From Virgifigura deserti (lineage in GTDB: Bacteria; Pseudomonadota; Alphaproteobacteria; Dongiales; Dongiaceae), in contig QOZR01000012.1 in assembly GCA_003576685.1 (NCBI GenBank), positions 1 through 64,000 of the forward strand: 64,000 nucleotides of DNA, in the 5' to 3' direction. Positions 34,743-42,970 of this stretch are shown here, piece after piece. Under the pieces are notes generated by a model that saw only the letters and a list, made by a program, of their open reading frames with translations, was not told where the DNA came from and searched no databases. The translations under genes were made by a program, and so were the position numbers. How positions within the stretch are numbered: the stretch's first letter is position 1; every line of letters begins with the position of its first letter.

Positions 34743-35855
34743 TCACTCCGCCGATCCACAGATCCCTTGCAATGCCGCCCAATCCTCCGGCGTCATGGCC
34801 GGCCCTCCGGCCGGCGAGCCGCGTGCCGTGGCGATTTGACGCAGCGCCGCCGCGGGGTGCGTCGAGAGATAGGCGAAGACCTGGGGCAGTTCCTCCTCCT
34901 CTCGCGCCAGACGCGCGAAGAAGTCGGCCAGCCCGTCAGTCCGGATGTTTGCCGCGGCCAGCAGTTCAACGGCGCGGGCATCCGCTTCCGCCTCGAAGTC
35001 ACGGCTATAGGCGAGCATCGTCAGGACCGGCGCCACATTGGCGAGGCTCGAGCCGCCGGACAAGAGCTCGAAGATCAAGCCCGCCCCCAGGTTCCGGACC
35101 ATTGACCGCATGCCATGGCGTTCGACGGTGTGGCCGACCTCATGCGCCAGCACGCCTGCGACCTCCTCGGCGGATCCGGCCGTTTCGATCAATCCGCTCA
35201 AAAGCAGGATATGTCCACCGGGCGCGGCAAAGGCGTTGATCTCCGCTCGATCGACGACCGTCACGGTGACTGGGTGTGGAGGCGTGAGGCTCTCCGTCAG
35301 CCGCGCCGCCAATCGGTCGAGCGCTTCGGTCCCCGCAGGCTCGTTGCAAACCTTGCCCGTCGCCAGCAGCTCCTCGACGAGTCGGCGGCCGAGCCGGTCC
35401 TCCCAACTCCGCGGCACCAGCCCTGCGGTGAGGTCCGCGACCGGTGGCCAGAGGAACCACAGGGCGGCCGCGACGGCGGCGAAGCCTGCCGTCGCCAGTC
35501 CGAAGCGACGAACCGCCTGCCGGGAGAGGCGGGACCGCGAGGCGAGCTGCGGCGCAAGCGTCAACAGCTCGGTCAGCCGCGAGCCGTCTAGCGGAGCATC
35601 GTCCGCCAGAACTTCGCTGAGGACGAGGCGGGCCTCGTCGGCCTCGCCGCGAGCCAGCCGCAACACCTGTCCGGCACGAATCCGCTTGGCGCTAATCCGC
35701 TCGGTGGCGCGGAGCTCGGCATAAGGCCAGGTTGCCAGCGGCAGGCCGTCGGCATCGGCGATCTCCAGCGCCGAGGTGCCGAACGCGACGGTCACGGCAT
35801 GGCGTTCGGCGGCCCTCCCGTCAAGGAAATAGCCCGTCCAGGGCGTCCCGTTCAA
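34743..35855 (-). CDS. M48-family zinc metallopeptidase
   Basis: This membrane-associated peptidase has about 370 residues. The zinc motif is HEVGH in VAGVLAHEVGHTVERHG, and the third ligand glutamate is likely in the FEAEADARAVELL segment. One transmembrane helix (LATAGFAAVAAALWFLW) precedes the catalytic part. An N-terminal cytoplasmic domain of ~130 residues has a PH-like/DUF7092-type look. I take TTG 35855, which overlaps the stop of the upstream DUF898 gene by 4 nt, as the start; upstream residues in that frame come from the DUF898 gene in another frame. DUF898 proteins and M48 peptidases are often paired, suggesting envelope protein quality control; the substrate is unknown. Confidence 0.82.
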   Translation of the reverse strand: MNGTPWTGYFLDGRAAERHAVTVAFGTSALEIADADGLPLATWPYAELRATERISAKRIRAGQVLRLARGEADEARLVLSEVLADDAPLDGSRLTELLTLAPQLASRSRLSRQAVRRFGLATAGFAAVAAALWFLWPPVADLTAGLVPRSWEDRLGRRLVEELLATGKVCNEPAGTEALDRLAARLTESLTPPHPVTVTVVDRAEINAFAAPGGHILLLSGLIETAGSAEEVAGVLAHEVGHTVERHGMRSMVRNLGAGLIFELLSGGSSLANVAPVLTMLAYSRDFEAEADARAVELLAAANIRTDGLADFFARLAREEEELPQVFAYLSTHPAAALRQIATARGSPAGGPAMTPEDWAALQGICGSAE

Positions 35856-36874
35856 ACGCCCACCGCGTCCATGCCGAAATAGCTGGCAAGTCCTTCGCCG
35901 GTCTTCGGACCCTGCTCGGCCTGTGAAATCTTCTTGAAATCCACAGCGCCCTCCACGGCCAGATTCTGGCACCAGAAGTCGAGTGTCCGCCGGACGACCA
36001 CCGGATAGAGGAGCCCCAGGCTGACGACCAGCAGGAGGAGATTGCTGATCTGCAGCCAGGCGACCTGCAATCCGGTCACCGGCATCGCGAAGCGCAAGCC
36101 GGCAACGCTCAGCCGGCTGGCATAGTAGCGATAGGAGCGCGCGGCGAACCAGAACATCGACAGGAAGAGCGTCGGGAGCGCCAGGGCCCAGGCGATCAGA
36201 AAGGGCTTGAAGAGATCCTTGCCCTGACCGTCGAACGCGAAAGGCTGGCTCCCGAACGACAGGTTGTTCATCTCATAGCTCTTCAGCCGAACATTGACGA
36301 ACGGCGTGTAGAGGCCGAGGGTCAGCACCGTGAGCAGGAGGCCGCGCATCGCCAGGCCGAGATAGACCCAAGCCGAGCCCGCCTGCTGGAAGCGGATGCC
36401 GCGCCACAGCGTGCGACTCATGCGATAGCGTTGGGCGGCGTAGGTCCCCAGATAGATCAGCGACATGATGATCGTGAACCGGAGAAGTTCACTGGCCCAA
36501 TAGAACTCCGGAAGAAACTGGAAAAAAAGGAAGTCCAACACGCCGAGCCCGATGAAGATTGGGATCAAGGCCAGCATCGCCTTCAGGAAACCGAGGAACA
36601 GTTCCTTGCCCGTACCAACATATTCGAACGGCTCGTCCAGAAACCGCAGATGGGACCAGATGAAGCGCCGGATGCGCGTCGTCGCCCAAAACCGGTAGAT
36701 GCCGAGCGTCACGAAGGTGAGGACGAGGTTCTTCAGATAGATCCAGAACAGATCCAGGCTTCGCCCGTCATAGCGCACGCGGCGCCCCGGCTCTTTCGGG
36801 CCGGGTGCTTTCGCGGCAATGTGATCGGCACCCAGCGGCGGCGTCATCGCCGCGGAAAAGGTCGCATCGGTCAT
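35852..36874 (-). CDS. DUF898 (YjgN-family) inner-membrane protein
   Basis: This is a polytopic protein of 340 residues. It contains the duplicated DUF898 pattern, each half with a YDG/FDG-type entry (VRYDGRSLDLFWIYLKNLVL and FAFDGQGKDLFKPFLIAWAL) and the TLGIYRFWATTRIR / TLGLYTPFVNVRLK turns. I expect around six to eight membrane segments. Function is unknown across the family. It is the first gene of a two-gene operon with the M48 peptidase (4-nt overlap), which supports a joint role. Confidence 0.82.
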   Translation of the reverse strand: MTDATFSAAMTPPLGADHIAAKAPGPKEPGRRVRYDGRSLDLFWIYLKNLVLTFVTLGIYRFWATTRIRRFIWSHLRFLDEPFEYVGTGKELFLGFLKAMLALIPIFIGLGVLDFLFFQFLPEFYWASELLRFTIIMSLIYLGTYAAQRYRMSRTLWRGIRFQQAGSAWVYLGLAMRGLLLTVLTLGLYTPFVNVRLKSYEMNNLSFGSQPFAFDGQGKDLFKPFLIAWALALPTLFLSMFWFAARSYRYYASRLSVAGLRFAMPVTGLQVAWLQISNLLLLVVSLGLLYPVVVRRTLDFWCQNLAVEGAVDFKKISQAEQGPKTGEGLASYFGMDAVGV

Positions 36875-37228
36875 ATCGGCTTCCCCTGTTCAGCCTACCC
36901 GGCGAATACGACCGTAGCTTGTTGCGGCAGTTTCTAATTATTCCTTTTCAGAGACGCTTTAGGCTTCGTTAACGGCCCGGGACCAGGCACCCAGAGAACG
37001 ATATGAGCCGCCGGATCAGCGGCCCGAATCGCTCGAAGGCGTCGCCGGGCCGCGTCGACCAGCCGATATGCGGCAAGTCGAGGCCGGACGGCAGCCCGTC
37101 CTCCAACACCAGCCCACCCAGGCACTCCTAGACACCGGACCCGGACATTCGAACCGGACGTCACAAACCCCGGCGCTGGATCGTCATGAGGCTGAAGGGC
37201 GGATTTGCCCATGACGGAGGAGAAAGCT
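36875..37228. other. Intergenic stretch with a possible degraded reading frame
   Basis: No intact gene is present in these 354 bases. On the minus strand a 52-codon open frame runs from 37127 to a TAA at 36969 with plausible composition (it includes DLPHIGWSTRPGDAFERFG), but an in-frame TAG sits just before it and no start codon with a ribosome binding site is seen. I do not recognise it. It may be the 3' remnant of a lost gene. Confidence 0.25.
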
Positions 37229-37659
37229 ATGAGCGAAGCTAGCGCCGTCAGATACGACCAGGAGATCCCGGATGTCCTCCAGGCACTCGCCGCCGTGCAC
37301 ACCAAGGTGGATGCGCATGGCCTGGATCGGACCATCCATCATCTCGTCCAGCTCCGCGCGTCTCAGATCAACCGGTGCGCCTTCTGCATCAAGATGCATG
37401 TGAAGGAAGCCCGACAGGACGGCGAGCCAACGAACGGCTGGACCGGGTGATCATCTGGGACCATGTCAACGACTTCAGCGAGCGCGAAAAGGCGGCGCTG
37501 GCATGGACCGAAGCGCTGACTCTGCTGGACCCGAAAGCCGATCTCGGAGCACTCCGCGCCCGGCTGAGGGCGCATTTCTCCGATGAGGAGATCGGCGCCC
37601 TGACCGCCACCGTGACCATGATCAACCTGTGGAACCGCATCCAGGTGTCGAGGCACTGA
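37229..37659 (+). pseudogene. Carboxymuconolactone decarboxylase / AhpD-like gene, frameshifted
   Basis: The gene starts well (ATG 37229, GGAGG 8 nt upstream) and encodes the AhpD-like core with the redox pair CAFC in INRCAFCIKMHVKEARQDGE. At about base 37427 the frame is lost and the protein would stop within ten residues. The rest of the family sequence continues one frame over as NERLDRVIIWDHVNDFSERE and AALAWTEALTLLD, to the stop at 37657-37659. One missing base in the ACC-like codon after GAG would restore a 143-residue protein. It sits 1 nt upstream of an ECF41 sigma factor gene, the standard partner of such proteins. A sequencing error is possible but the neighbour is broken too. Confidence 0.8.
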
Positions 37660-37660
37660 C

Positions 37661-38671
37661 ATGCCGGACCGCGACGACGCCCTCGTCTTCGAGGAAACCC
37701 GTCCCAGGCTCCTGGGCCTGGCTTATCGCATCCTCGGCTCGCGGGCCGACACCGAGGATGCCGTCCAGGACACCTTCCTCAAGTGGCGGAAGGCCGACAG
37801 GGACAAGATCGAGACGCCGGCGGCATGGCTGACGACCATCTGCACCCGCCGGTGCCTTGACCTGCTCCGGTCCGCTCACAAGTCACGGGTGGACTATGTC
37901 GGCGCCTGGTTGCCCGAGCCGATCCACACGCCGATCGACGATGGGACCGAGAACACCCTGTCACTGGCGTCGTCGCTGACCACCGCATTCCTGCTGATGC
38001 TCGAGCGGCTCACGCCGAAGGAGTGGGCCGCCTACCTGCTGCACGATATCTTCGACGTCTCATACGCCGAGGTCGCGGAAACGCTCGATATCCGGGAGAG
38101 CACCTGCCGGTAGCTGGTGTCCAGGGCACGCGCCAATATCGAGCAGGCGAAGGTCAGGCATACCACTCCGGTCGAAAGGCAGGAGCAGCTTCTAGCGGCC
38201 TTCGGAGCGGCCGTCACCGACGGCTCCACGGGACCGCTCGCCGCCCTCCTCTCGGACGACATCCAACTCGCCGCCGACGGCGGCGGCAAGGTGCCGACGG
38301 TTCCCCGCGTGCTGCACGGCGAGGCGGAAGTCATCGGCTTCATCGCGGAAAGCCTTCGCGAATATTGGGCCGACTATCAATGGATCACGTTGGACATCAA
38401 TGGCGGCCGAGGCATCGTCCTGCGGAAGGATGGCGTGACCACGGCGGCCGTCTCCTTCGCCTATGACGAAGCCGGCCGAACGACGAACATCTACATCATG
38501 CGCAATCCCGACAAGCTTTCGCGCGTGGGAGAGACCGCGATCCATTGGGCGAGCGACGCGGCTCCCGGCCTGAACCGCAAACTCCGCATTCTGTTGCCGT
38601 CTTCGCGCTGGCACCGGCCCCGCTTAGTTGAACAAAGTGGAGTACGATCCGATGGGGTTGAGCCAAGCTGA
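37661..38671 (+). pseudogene. ECF41-type (SigJ-like) RNA polymerase sigma factor, interrupted by an in-frame amber codon
   Basis: The N-terminal part is a sigma-70 region 2 plus region 4 factor (RLLGLAYRILGSRADTEDAV ... SYAEVAETLDIRESTCR). A TAG at 38111-38113, codon 151, interrupts it where relatives have Lys or Gln before LVSRAR. The same frame continues from 38114 through the SnoaL-like C-terminal domain. All three hallmark ECF41 motifs are present: WLPEP, DGGGK and NPDKL. After NPDKL about 45 unrelated residues run into the inverted repeat at 38638-38686, whose right arm region supplies the stop, so the native 3' end is probably lost. ECF41 factors and carboxymuconolactone decarboxylase genes are known partners, and the adjacent one is also broken. 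Confidence 0.85.
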
Positions 38672-38686
38672 TCGGATCGTACTCCA
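38638..38686. repeat. 16-bp perfect inverted repeat
   Basis: The arms TGGAGTACGATCCGAT (38638-38653) and ATCGGATCGTACTCCA (38671-38686) are separated by 17 nt. It lies at the ragged 3' end of the ECF41 pseudogene. It looks like a small palindromic mobile or regulatory element; there is no T-tract. Confidence 0.8.
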
Positions 38687-38731
38687 AGGTCGGGAGGATC
38701 GGCACTGGAAGAGGTGCCCGAGGCGGCTCCG

Positions 38732-38911
38732 TTACTCGACCTCGTCGGCGGTAAACTGGGCCGTGGTTCCGTCAAGCTCATCGGCCTCGATCACCCCGGG
38801 ATCCGACAAGGTTCCGACGACGATCATCACGAGCAGGATACCGACCGAGACGATCCCGGCGGCGATGACGTCCCGGCCGGTCAGTTCGGGTGCGGGCTCA
38901 ATCTTCCTCAT
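38732..38911 (-). CDS. Small single-pass membrane protein
   Basis: A 59-residue protein with one transmembrane helix (VIAAGIVSVGILLVMIVVGTL), a short charged N-terminus (MRKIEPAPELTGRD) and an acidic C-terminus. AAGGAG lies 8 nt upstream of ATG 38911 on the minus strand, which makes it a convincing small gene; a frame from 38956 adds only arginine-rich residues. I do not recognise the family. Neighbours (a broken sigma factor and a DNA ligase) give no hint of function. Confidence 0.65.
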   Translation of the reverse strand: MRKIEPAPELTGRDVIAAGIVSVGILLVMIVVGTLSDPGVIEADELDGTTAQFTADEVE

Positions 38912-38982
38912 CGGACAGCTCCTTCGAAGAGATGCAACAACCGTTGATGGAAGCAACTATCTCGCAAAAGAGGCCGAAGCGA

Positions 38983-39010
38983 TGTGACCCCAATCACAGT
39001 CCGGGTCACA
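38983..39010. promoter_or_regulatory. 8-bp inverted repeat downstream of the ligase gene
   Basis: The arms TGTGACCC and GGGTCACA are separated by 12 nt. It lies between the small membrane gene and the end of the ligase gene. It could be an operator for the small gene or a terminator-like hairpin for the ligase transcript; there is no T-tract on either side. Confidence 0.35.
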
Positions 39011-39057
39011 ATCCGAAGTGATTTCACCACGCCATGATGAAGGGTTCGTAAGCGCCG

Positions 39058-40704
39058 CTAGCTCACCACCATCGCCGCCAGCGTCTCGACGCGGTCGGCC
39101 TCCTCTGGCGGCTTGTCCCAGCGGATGCGGTGGACGCGCGGAAACCGCATGGCCAAGCCGGACTTGTGACGGGTCGAGGGATGGACGCTGTCGAAGGCGA
39201 CCTCCAGCACAAGGCCAGGCCGGACCTGCCGCACCGGCCCAAACCGGTCGATGGTGTTATCGCGGACCCACTTGTCGAGGCGCAGCAGCTCCGCGTCGGT
39301 GAAGCCGAAATAGGCCTTGCCGACGGGCACCAGCTCGGCCGCCCCGTCGGTCGGATCACCGCGCCAGGCACCGAAGGTGTAGTCGGAGTAGTAGGAGGAC
39401 CGTTTGCCATGGCCGCGCTGGGCATACATTACCACGACGTCGAGCGTCAGCGCGCCGCGTTTCCATTTGAACCAGGGCCCCTTCGGGCGGCCGGAGACAT
39501 AGGGGCTGTCGCAGCGCTTCAGCATCAGCCCTTCGATCCCCGCCATGCGCGCTCCGTCGCGCAGGGCCGTGAGCTCATCCCAGCTCGCGAAGGGGACCAG
39601 CGGCGACAGGTCCATGCGGTCCTTCATTCTCGAACGCGGCGCCGTCGCAGCATGCCACGCCTCGAGCCGCCGCCGCCGCTCCATAAAGGGCAGCGGCCGC
39701 AGATCCTCCCCTCCTTCGAACAGGATGTCATAGAGCCGCAGGAAGGCCGGATAATCGGCCAGCATCTTCGCGGTCACGACCTTACGGTTCAGCCGCTGCT
39801 GCAGGTCGTTGAATGGCGCGACCACACCGTCGCGGCAGACCAGCAGCTCGCCATCCAGCACCGCGTCGAAATCGAGCGCACCCACAAGGTCGGGAAACGC
39901 ACCACCGACATCATCTCCCGTGCGGGAGAACAGGCGGCTTTCCCCCTGCCCCAGGCTGCCCCCCAGGCCACCATCGGCCCGCGCGACGATCTGGACACGG
40001 ATGCCGTCCCACTTCCATTCGGCGGCGTAATCAGCCGGGTCGAGGCCCGCCAGTTCCGCCGCCTCGATCGGATTGGCCAGCATCAGCGGCCGGAACATCG
40101 CGAGGCTGTCGACGCTCGGCCGCGGCGCCCGCCCTTCCAGCCAGGCGAACAGCGCCTCATAGGGCGGGGTCAGGCCATGCCAGACCTCCTCGACCGCGCC
40201 CACGTCCACCGTCTGCCCGTTTCCGGCGCCGAACTGGGCCAGCGCGGTCTTGGCCAGACGGGCGGAGACGCCGACGCGGAGGCCGCCAGTGATCAGCTTC
40301 AAGAGCGCCCAGCGGCCGTTCGCATCAAGCGCATCGAGCCAGCGCTCGACCAAGGCCGGGACCTCGGTCTTCTTGGCGGCGGACAGCCCCTCCACGACCT
40401 CGGTCAGCTCCGGCTCGCGATTGGCGCCCGGCCGCTGCGGCCAGATCAGCGCGACCGTCTCGGCCAGATCGCCGACGAAGTCGTAGGACCATTCGAACAG
40501 CGCCGCGTCGACCCGCGTCGCGACCAGCGCCCGAATCATCGCCGGCTTGGCGGCGTCGAAGGCCAGCCCGCCGGTGAGCGCTGCCAGCGCATAGCCACGA
40601 TCCGGATCCGGTGTCGCGGCGAAATGGGCCTCGATCAACCGCAGCTTGCCGAGCCGACCGGGCGTGAAGGCGAGCCGGTCGAGCAGCATGGCGAAGGCTT
40701 TCAC
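39058..40704 (-). CDS. ATP-dependent DNA ligase, ligase-associated DNA-damage-response type
   Basis: This 548-residue ligase seals nicks using ATP. An N-terminal DNA-binding domain (about 1-200) is followed by the nucleotidyltransferase domain, with the adenylated lysine Lys231 in EWKWDGIRVQI, then an OB fold ending LEVAFDSVHPSTRHKSGLAMR. Motif IV appears as GLMLKRCDSPY and motif V as WFKWKRGALTLDVVVMYAQRG. No polymerase or nuclease domain is attached, so it is not LigD. It overlaps the upstream MBL exonuclease gene by 4 nt. These two are half of a four-gene module whose helicase and PdeM partners lie at 51703-54875 on the other strand. Confidence 0.9.
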   Translation of the reverse strand: MKAFAMLLDRLAFTPGRLGKLRLIEAHFAATPDPDRGYALAALTGGLAFDAAKPAMIRALVATRVDAALFEWSYDFVGDLAETVALIWPQRPGANREPELTEVVEGLSAAKKTEVPALVERWLDALDANGRWALLKLITGGLRVGVSARLAKTALAQFGAGNGQTVDVGAVEEVWHGLTPPYEALFAWLEGRAPRPSVDSLAMFRPLMLANPIEAAELAGLDPADYAAEWKWDGIRVQIVARADGGLGGSLGQGESRLFSRTGDDVGGAFPDLVGALDFDAVLDGELLVCRDGVVAPFNDLQQRLNRKVVTAKMLADYPAFLRLYDILFEGGEDLRPLPFMERRRRLEAWHAATAPRSRMKDRMDLSPLVPFASWDELTALRDGARMAGIEGLMLKRCDSPYVSGRPKGPWFKWKRGALTLDVVVMYAQRGHGKRSSYYSDYTFGAWRGDPTDGAAELVPVGKAYFGFTDAELLRLDKWVRDNTIDRFGPVRQVRPGLVLEVAFDSVHPSTRHKSGLAMRFPRVHRIRWDKPPEEADRVETLAAMVVS

Positions 40705-41732
40705 TGACCCTCCTCATCCCGACCGACCAGGGCCAGTGCGCGAGCCCGGTAGCCGCGGCCGGCGGCATGATGGATCAGAGCCTCCTCGCGACCGTGCGTT
40801 ACCCAAACCTCCGGCGCACCGACATCGTCGAGCGTCTGCGTCAGCTCGTCCCAATCGGCATGGTCGGAGATCACCAATGGCAGTTCGACGCCGCGCTGCC
40901 GGGCGCGGGCGCGCACCCGCATCCAGCCGCTCGCCATCGCGGTGAGAGGGTCCGGCAGCCGCCGCGCCCAGCGGTCGGCGATCGCCGACGGCGGCGCCAG
41001 TACGATCTGCCCCGCCATCTCCGCCTTCGTCGCGACCGTCACCGGCCGAAGATCGCCGAGCGCCACGCCTTCCGCCTCATAGAGGTCGCACAAGGCCGTC
41101 AGCGCGCCGTGAACATAGATCGGCGCGTCGTAGCCGGCCGCGCGCAGCAGCGTGATCACCCGCTGGCATTTGCCGAGCGCATAGACGCCGACGACATGCC
41201 CCCGCTCGGGAAAGAGCCGGAGTGAGTCGAGGAGCTTGCCGATCTCCTCGCCGTCTGGCGGATGGCGGAACACTGGCAGGCCGAAGGTCGCCTCCGTGAC
41301 GAAGACGTCGCAGGGCACTGGCTCGAATGCGGCGCAGGTGGCGTCGAGCCGGCGCTTGTAGTCGCCGGAGACGACGATGCGACTGCCGCGATACTCCAGC
41401 ACCGCCTGCGCGCTGCCGAGGATGTGGCCCGCTGGCGCGAGGTGGACCGTGACGTCGCCGACCCGCAAGGGCTCACCATAGGCAAGCGGCTGTGTCGCAG
41501 CGGCCATTTCCGGCCCGTAGCGCGCCGCCATGATCGCCAGCGTGCCGGGGGTTGCCAGCACGCGGCCATGGCCCGGCCGCGCATGGTCGGCATGGCCGTG
41601 CGTGACCACCGCCCGATCGACCGCGCGAGTCGGATCGACATAGAAGCCGCCGGGCTCGCAAAAGAGTCCCCGGGGCGTTACCTTCACCCAATCCTCGGGT
41701 CTTTTTTGCGGAGCGGGTGTGGGAACGGACAT
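40701..41732 (-). CDS. Ligase-associated MBL-fold DNA exonuclease
   Basis: This 343-residue metallo-beta-lactamase-fold nuclease of the SNM1/CPSF-like group belongs to the ligase-associated DNA-damage set. The metal motif is THGHADHARPGH, and LAPAGHILGSAQAVLEYRG and VVSGDYKRRLD are characteristic. The C-terminal ISDHADWDELTQTL carries the distal histidine. I start it at ATG 41732; relatives begin with a similar DW-KVTPRGLFCEPGGFY stretch. That ATG shares its CATG with the start of the divergent HIT gene, so each gene's promoter must lie within the other. It is translationally coupled to the ligase gene. Confidence 0.88.
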   Translation of the reverse strand: MSVPTPAPQKRPEDWVKVTPRGLFCEPGGFYVDPTRAVDRAVVTHGHADHARPGHGRVLATPGTLAIMAARYGPEMAAATQPLAYGEPLRVGDVTVHLAPAGHILGSAQAVLEYRGSRIVVSGDYKRRLDATCAAFEPVPCDVFVTEATFGLPVFRHPPDGEEIGKLLDSLRLFPERGHVVGVYALGKCQRVITLLRAAGYDAPIYVHGALTALCDLYEAEGVALGDLRPVTVATKAEMAGQIVLAPPSAIADRWARRLPDPLTAMASGWMRVRARARQRGVELPLVISDHADWDELTQTLDDVGAPEVWVTHGREEALIHHAAGRGYRARALALVGRDEEGQ

Positions 41733-42159
41733 GGCGTCGGAGCTTGCTTTCCCGGATTTCGTCTTGGACCGGCGCCTGGCGGCGGACACGGTGGAGCTCG
41801 CACGCTGGCCGCTGTCGCTGGTGCTGTTGATGAACGAGCGTCGCTGGCCGTGGCTGATCCTCGTGCCGCGCCGACCGGAGCTGCGCGATGTGGACGACCT
41901 TCCGCCGGCCGAGCGGACGGTCCTGATCGAGGAGACGGCACGCGTCAGCCGCGTCCTGAAAGATACGATGCGACCGGCGAAAATCAATGTCGCCGCCCTA
42001 GGCAATGTGGTGCCGCAACTGCATGTCCATGTCATCGCCCGATTCACCGACGATCCGGCTTGGCCTAGGCCTGTCTGGGGCACGCCCCCGGAGCTTTATG
42101 AAGCCGAGGCGCTGCGGAAACGCTCGGCGTTTTTCCGGCAGGCGCTGAACGACGGCTAA
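41731..42159 (+). CDS. HIT-family protein
   Basis: A 142-residue histidine-triad protein, a nucleotide hydrolase or transferase family. The triad motif is QLHVHVIAR in NVVPQLHVHVIARF. The N-terminal part, with SLVLLMNERRWPWLILVPRR, is the usual dimer interface strand region. The exact nucleotide substrate is not predictable. It begins at ATG 41731, overlapping the start codon of the divergent exonuclease gene; GTG 41719 in frame is a possible alternative. No terminator is seen before the next plus-strand gene, 76 nt on. Confidence 0.85.
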   Translation: MASELAFPDFVLDRRLAADTVELARWPLSLVLLMNERRWPWLILVPRRPELRDVDDLPPAERTVLIEETARVSRVLKDTMRPAKINVAALGNVVPQLHVHVIARFTDDPAWPRPVWGTPPELYEAEALRKRSAFFRQALNDG

Positions 42160-42235
42160 GCCTCGTTTTTCTTCTTTTCTCGCGCCACCCACGCTCTACA
42201 ATTCCGGCTCTCTCATCCTCACAGGGGAGGTTCAG

Positions 42236-42970
42236 TTGGCCACCATCGATCAAGACCCAGGCGCTCGCGTGGACGAGATCGCCGGTGGGATTTACCGGAT
42301 CTCCATGCCACTTCCTCCCAGCGCCGTTCCCGGCGGTTTCACTCTGAACCAGTATCTCATCGTCGACGATGAGCCGATGCTGATCCATACGGGGCCGCGG
42401 CGGCTGTTTCCGCTGCTACGCAGCGCCGTCGCGCATGTCATGCCGGTAGACGGCTTGCGGCACGTCGCCTTTTCACACTTCGAGGCGGACGAGTGCGGTG
42501 CGCTTAATGAGCTCCTCGCGGTCGCACCGAACGCGACGCCGCTCTGCGGCCGCGTCGCGGCGATGGTATCGGTAGAGGACTATGCCGACCGGCCGCCTCG
42601 CGCGTTGAGCGACGGTGAGACGGTGTCGTTGGGATCGCATTCGGTCCGCTGGTACGACACGCCGCATCTGCCGCATGCCTGGGAATGCGGGTTCCTGATG
42701 GAAACCAGCACCGACACGCTGCTCTGCGGCGATCTTTTCACCCAGGGCGGCCTCGGCGATCCGCCGCTAACCGAGGCGGATATCCTGGAGCCGAGCGAAG
42801 CGTTCCGCATGGGAATGGATTACTTCTCCCACACGAGGCACGCCCGCGCGATGCTCGACCGCCTCGCCGAAGCGAAGCCGACAACGCTGGCCTGCATGCA
42901 TGGCAGCGCTTGGCGCGGCGATGGCGCGGCACTGCTGCGCGCGCTCGCCGATCGGCTCGACCCGCAATGA
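42236..42970 (+). CDS. MBL-fold hydrolase of the di-iron (ODP-like) type
   Basis: This 244-residue metallo-beta-lactamase-fold protein has the metal motif HFEADE, i.e. H-x-E-x-D as in the oxygen-binding di-iron domain of flavodiiron proteins rather than the H-x-H-x-D-H of hydrolases. Other ligand candidates are in PHLPHAWECG, LLCGDLF and ACMHGSAW. No flavodoxin domain follows. It starts with TTG 42236 behind a very good AGGGGAGG site. The stop overlaps the start of a FlK-like thioesterase gene (ATGA), so the two are made together. The reaction is unknown; a redox or sensing role is as likely as hydrolysis. Confidence 0.78.
   Translation: MATIDQDPGARVDEIAGGIYRISMPLPPSAVPGGFTLNQYLIVDDEPMLIHTGPRRLFPLLRSAVAHVMPVDGLRHVAFSHFEADECGALNELLAVAPNATPLCGRVAAMVSVEDYADRPPRALSDGETVSLGSHSVRWYDTPHLPHAWECGFLMETSTDTLLCGDLFTQGGLGDPPLTEADILEPSEAFRMGMDYFSHTRHARAMLDRLAEAKPTTLACMHGSAWRGDGAALLRALADRLDPQ

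Noticed and set aside
38111..38113. The in-frame TAG in the ECF41 gene read as pyrrolysine
   Set aside because: No pylT or pylS-like gene is seen, the MttB homologues here lack TAG, and the adjacent gene is also broken, so a nonsense mutation is simpler.
39130..40707. 525-codon plus-strand open frame opposite the DNA ligase
   Set aside because: Shadow frame of the ligase gene; composition rich in Arg, Gln and His with no motif.
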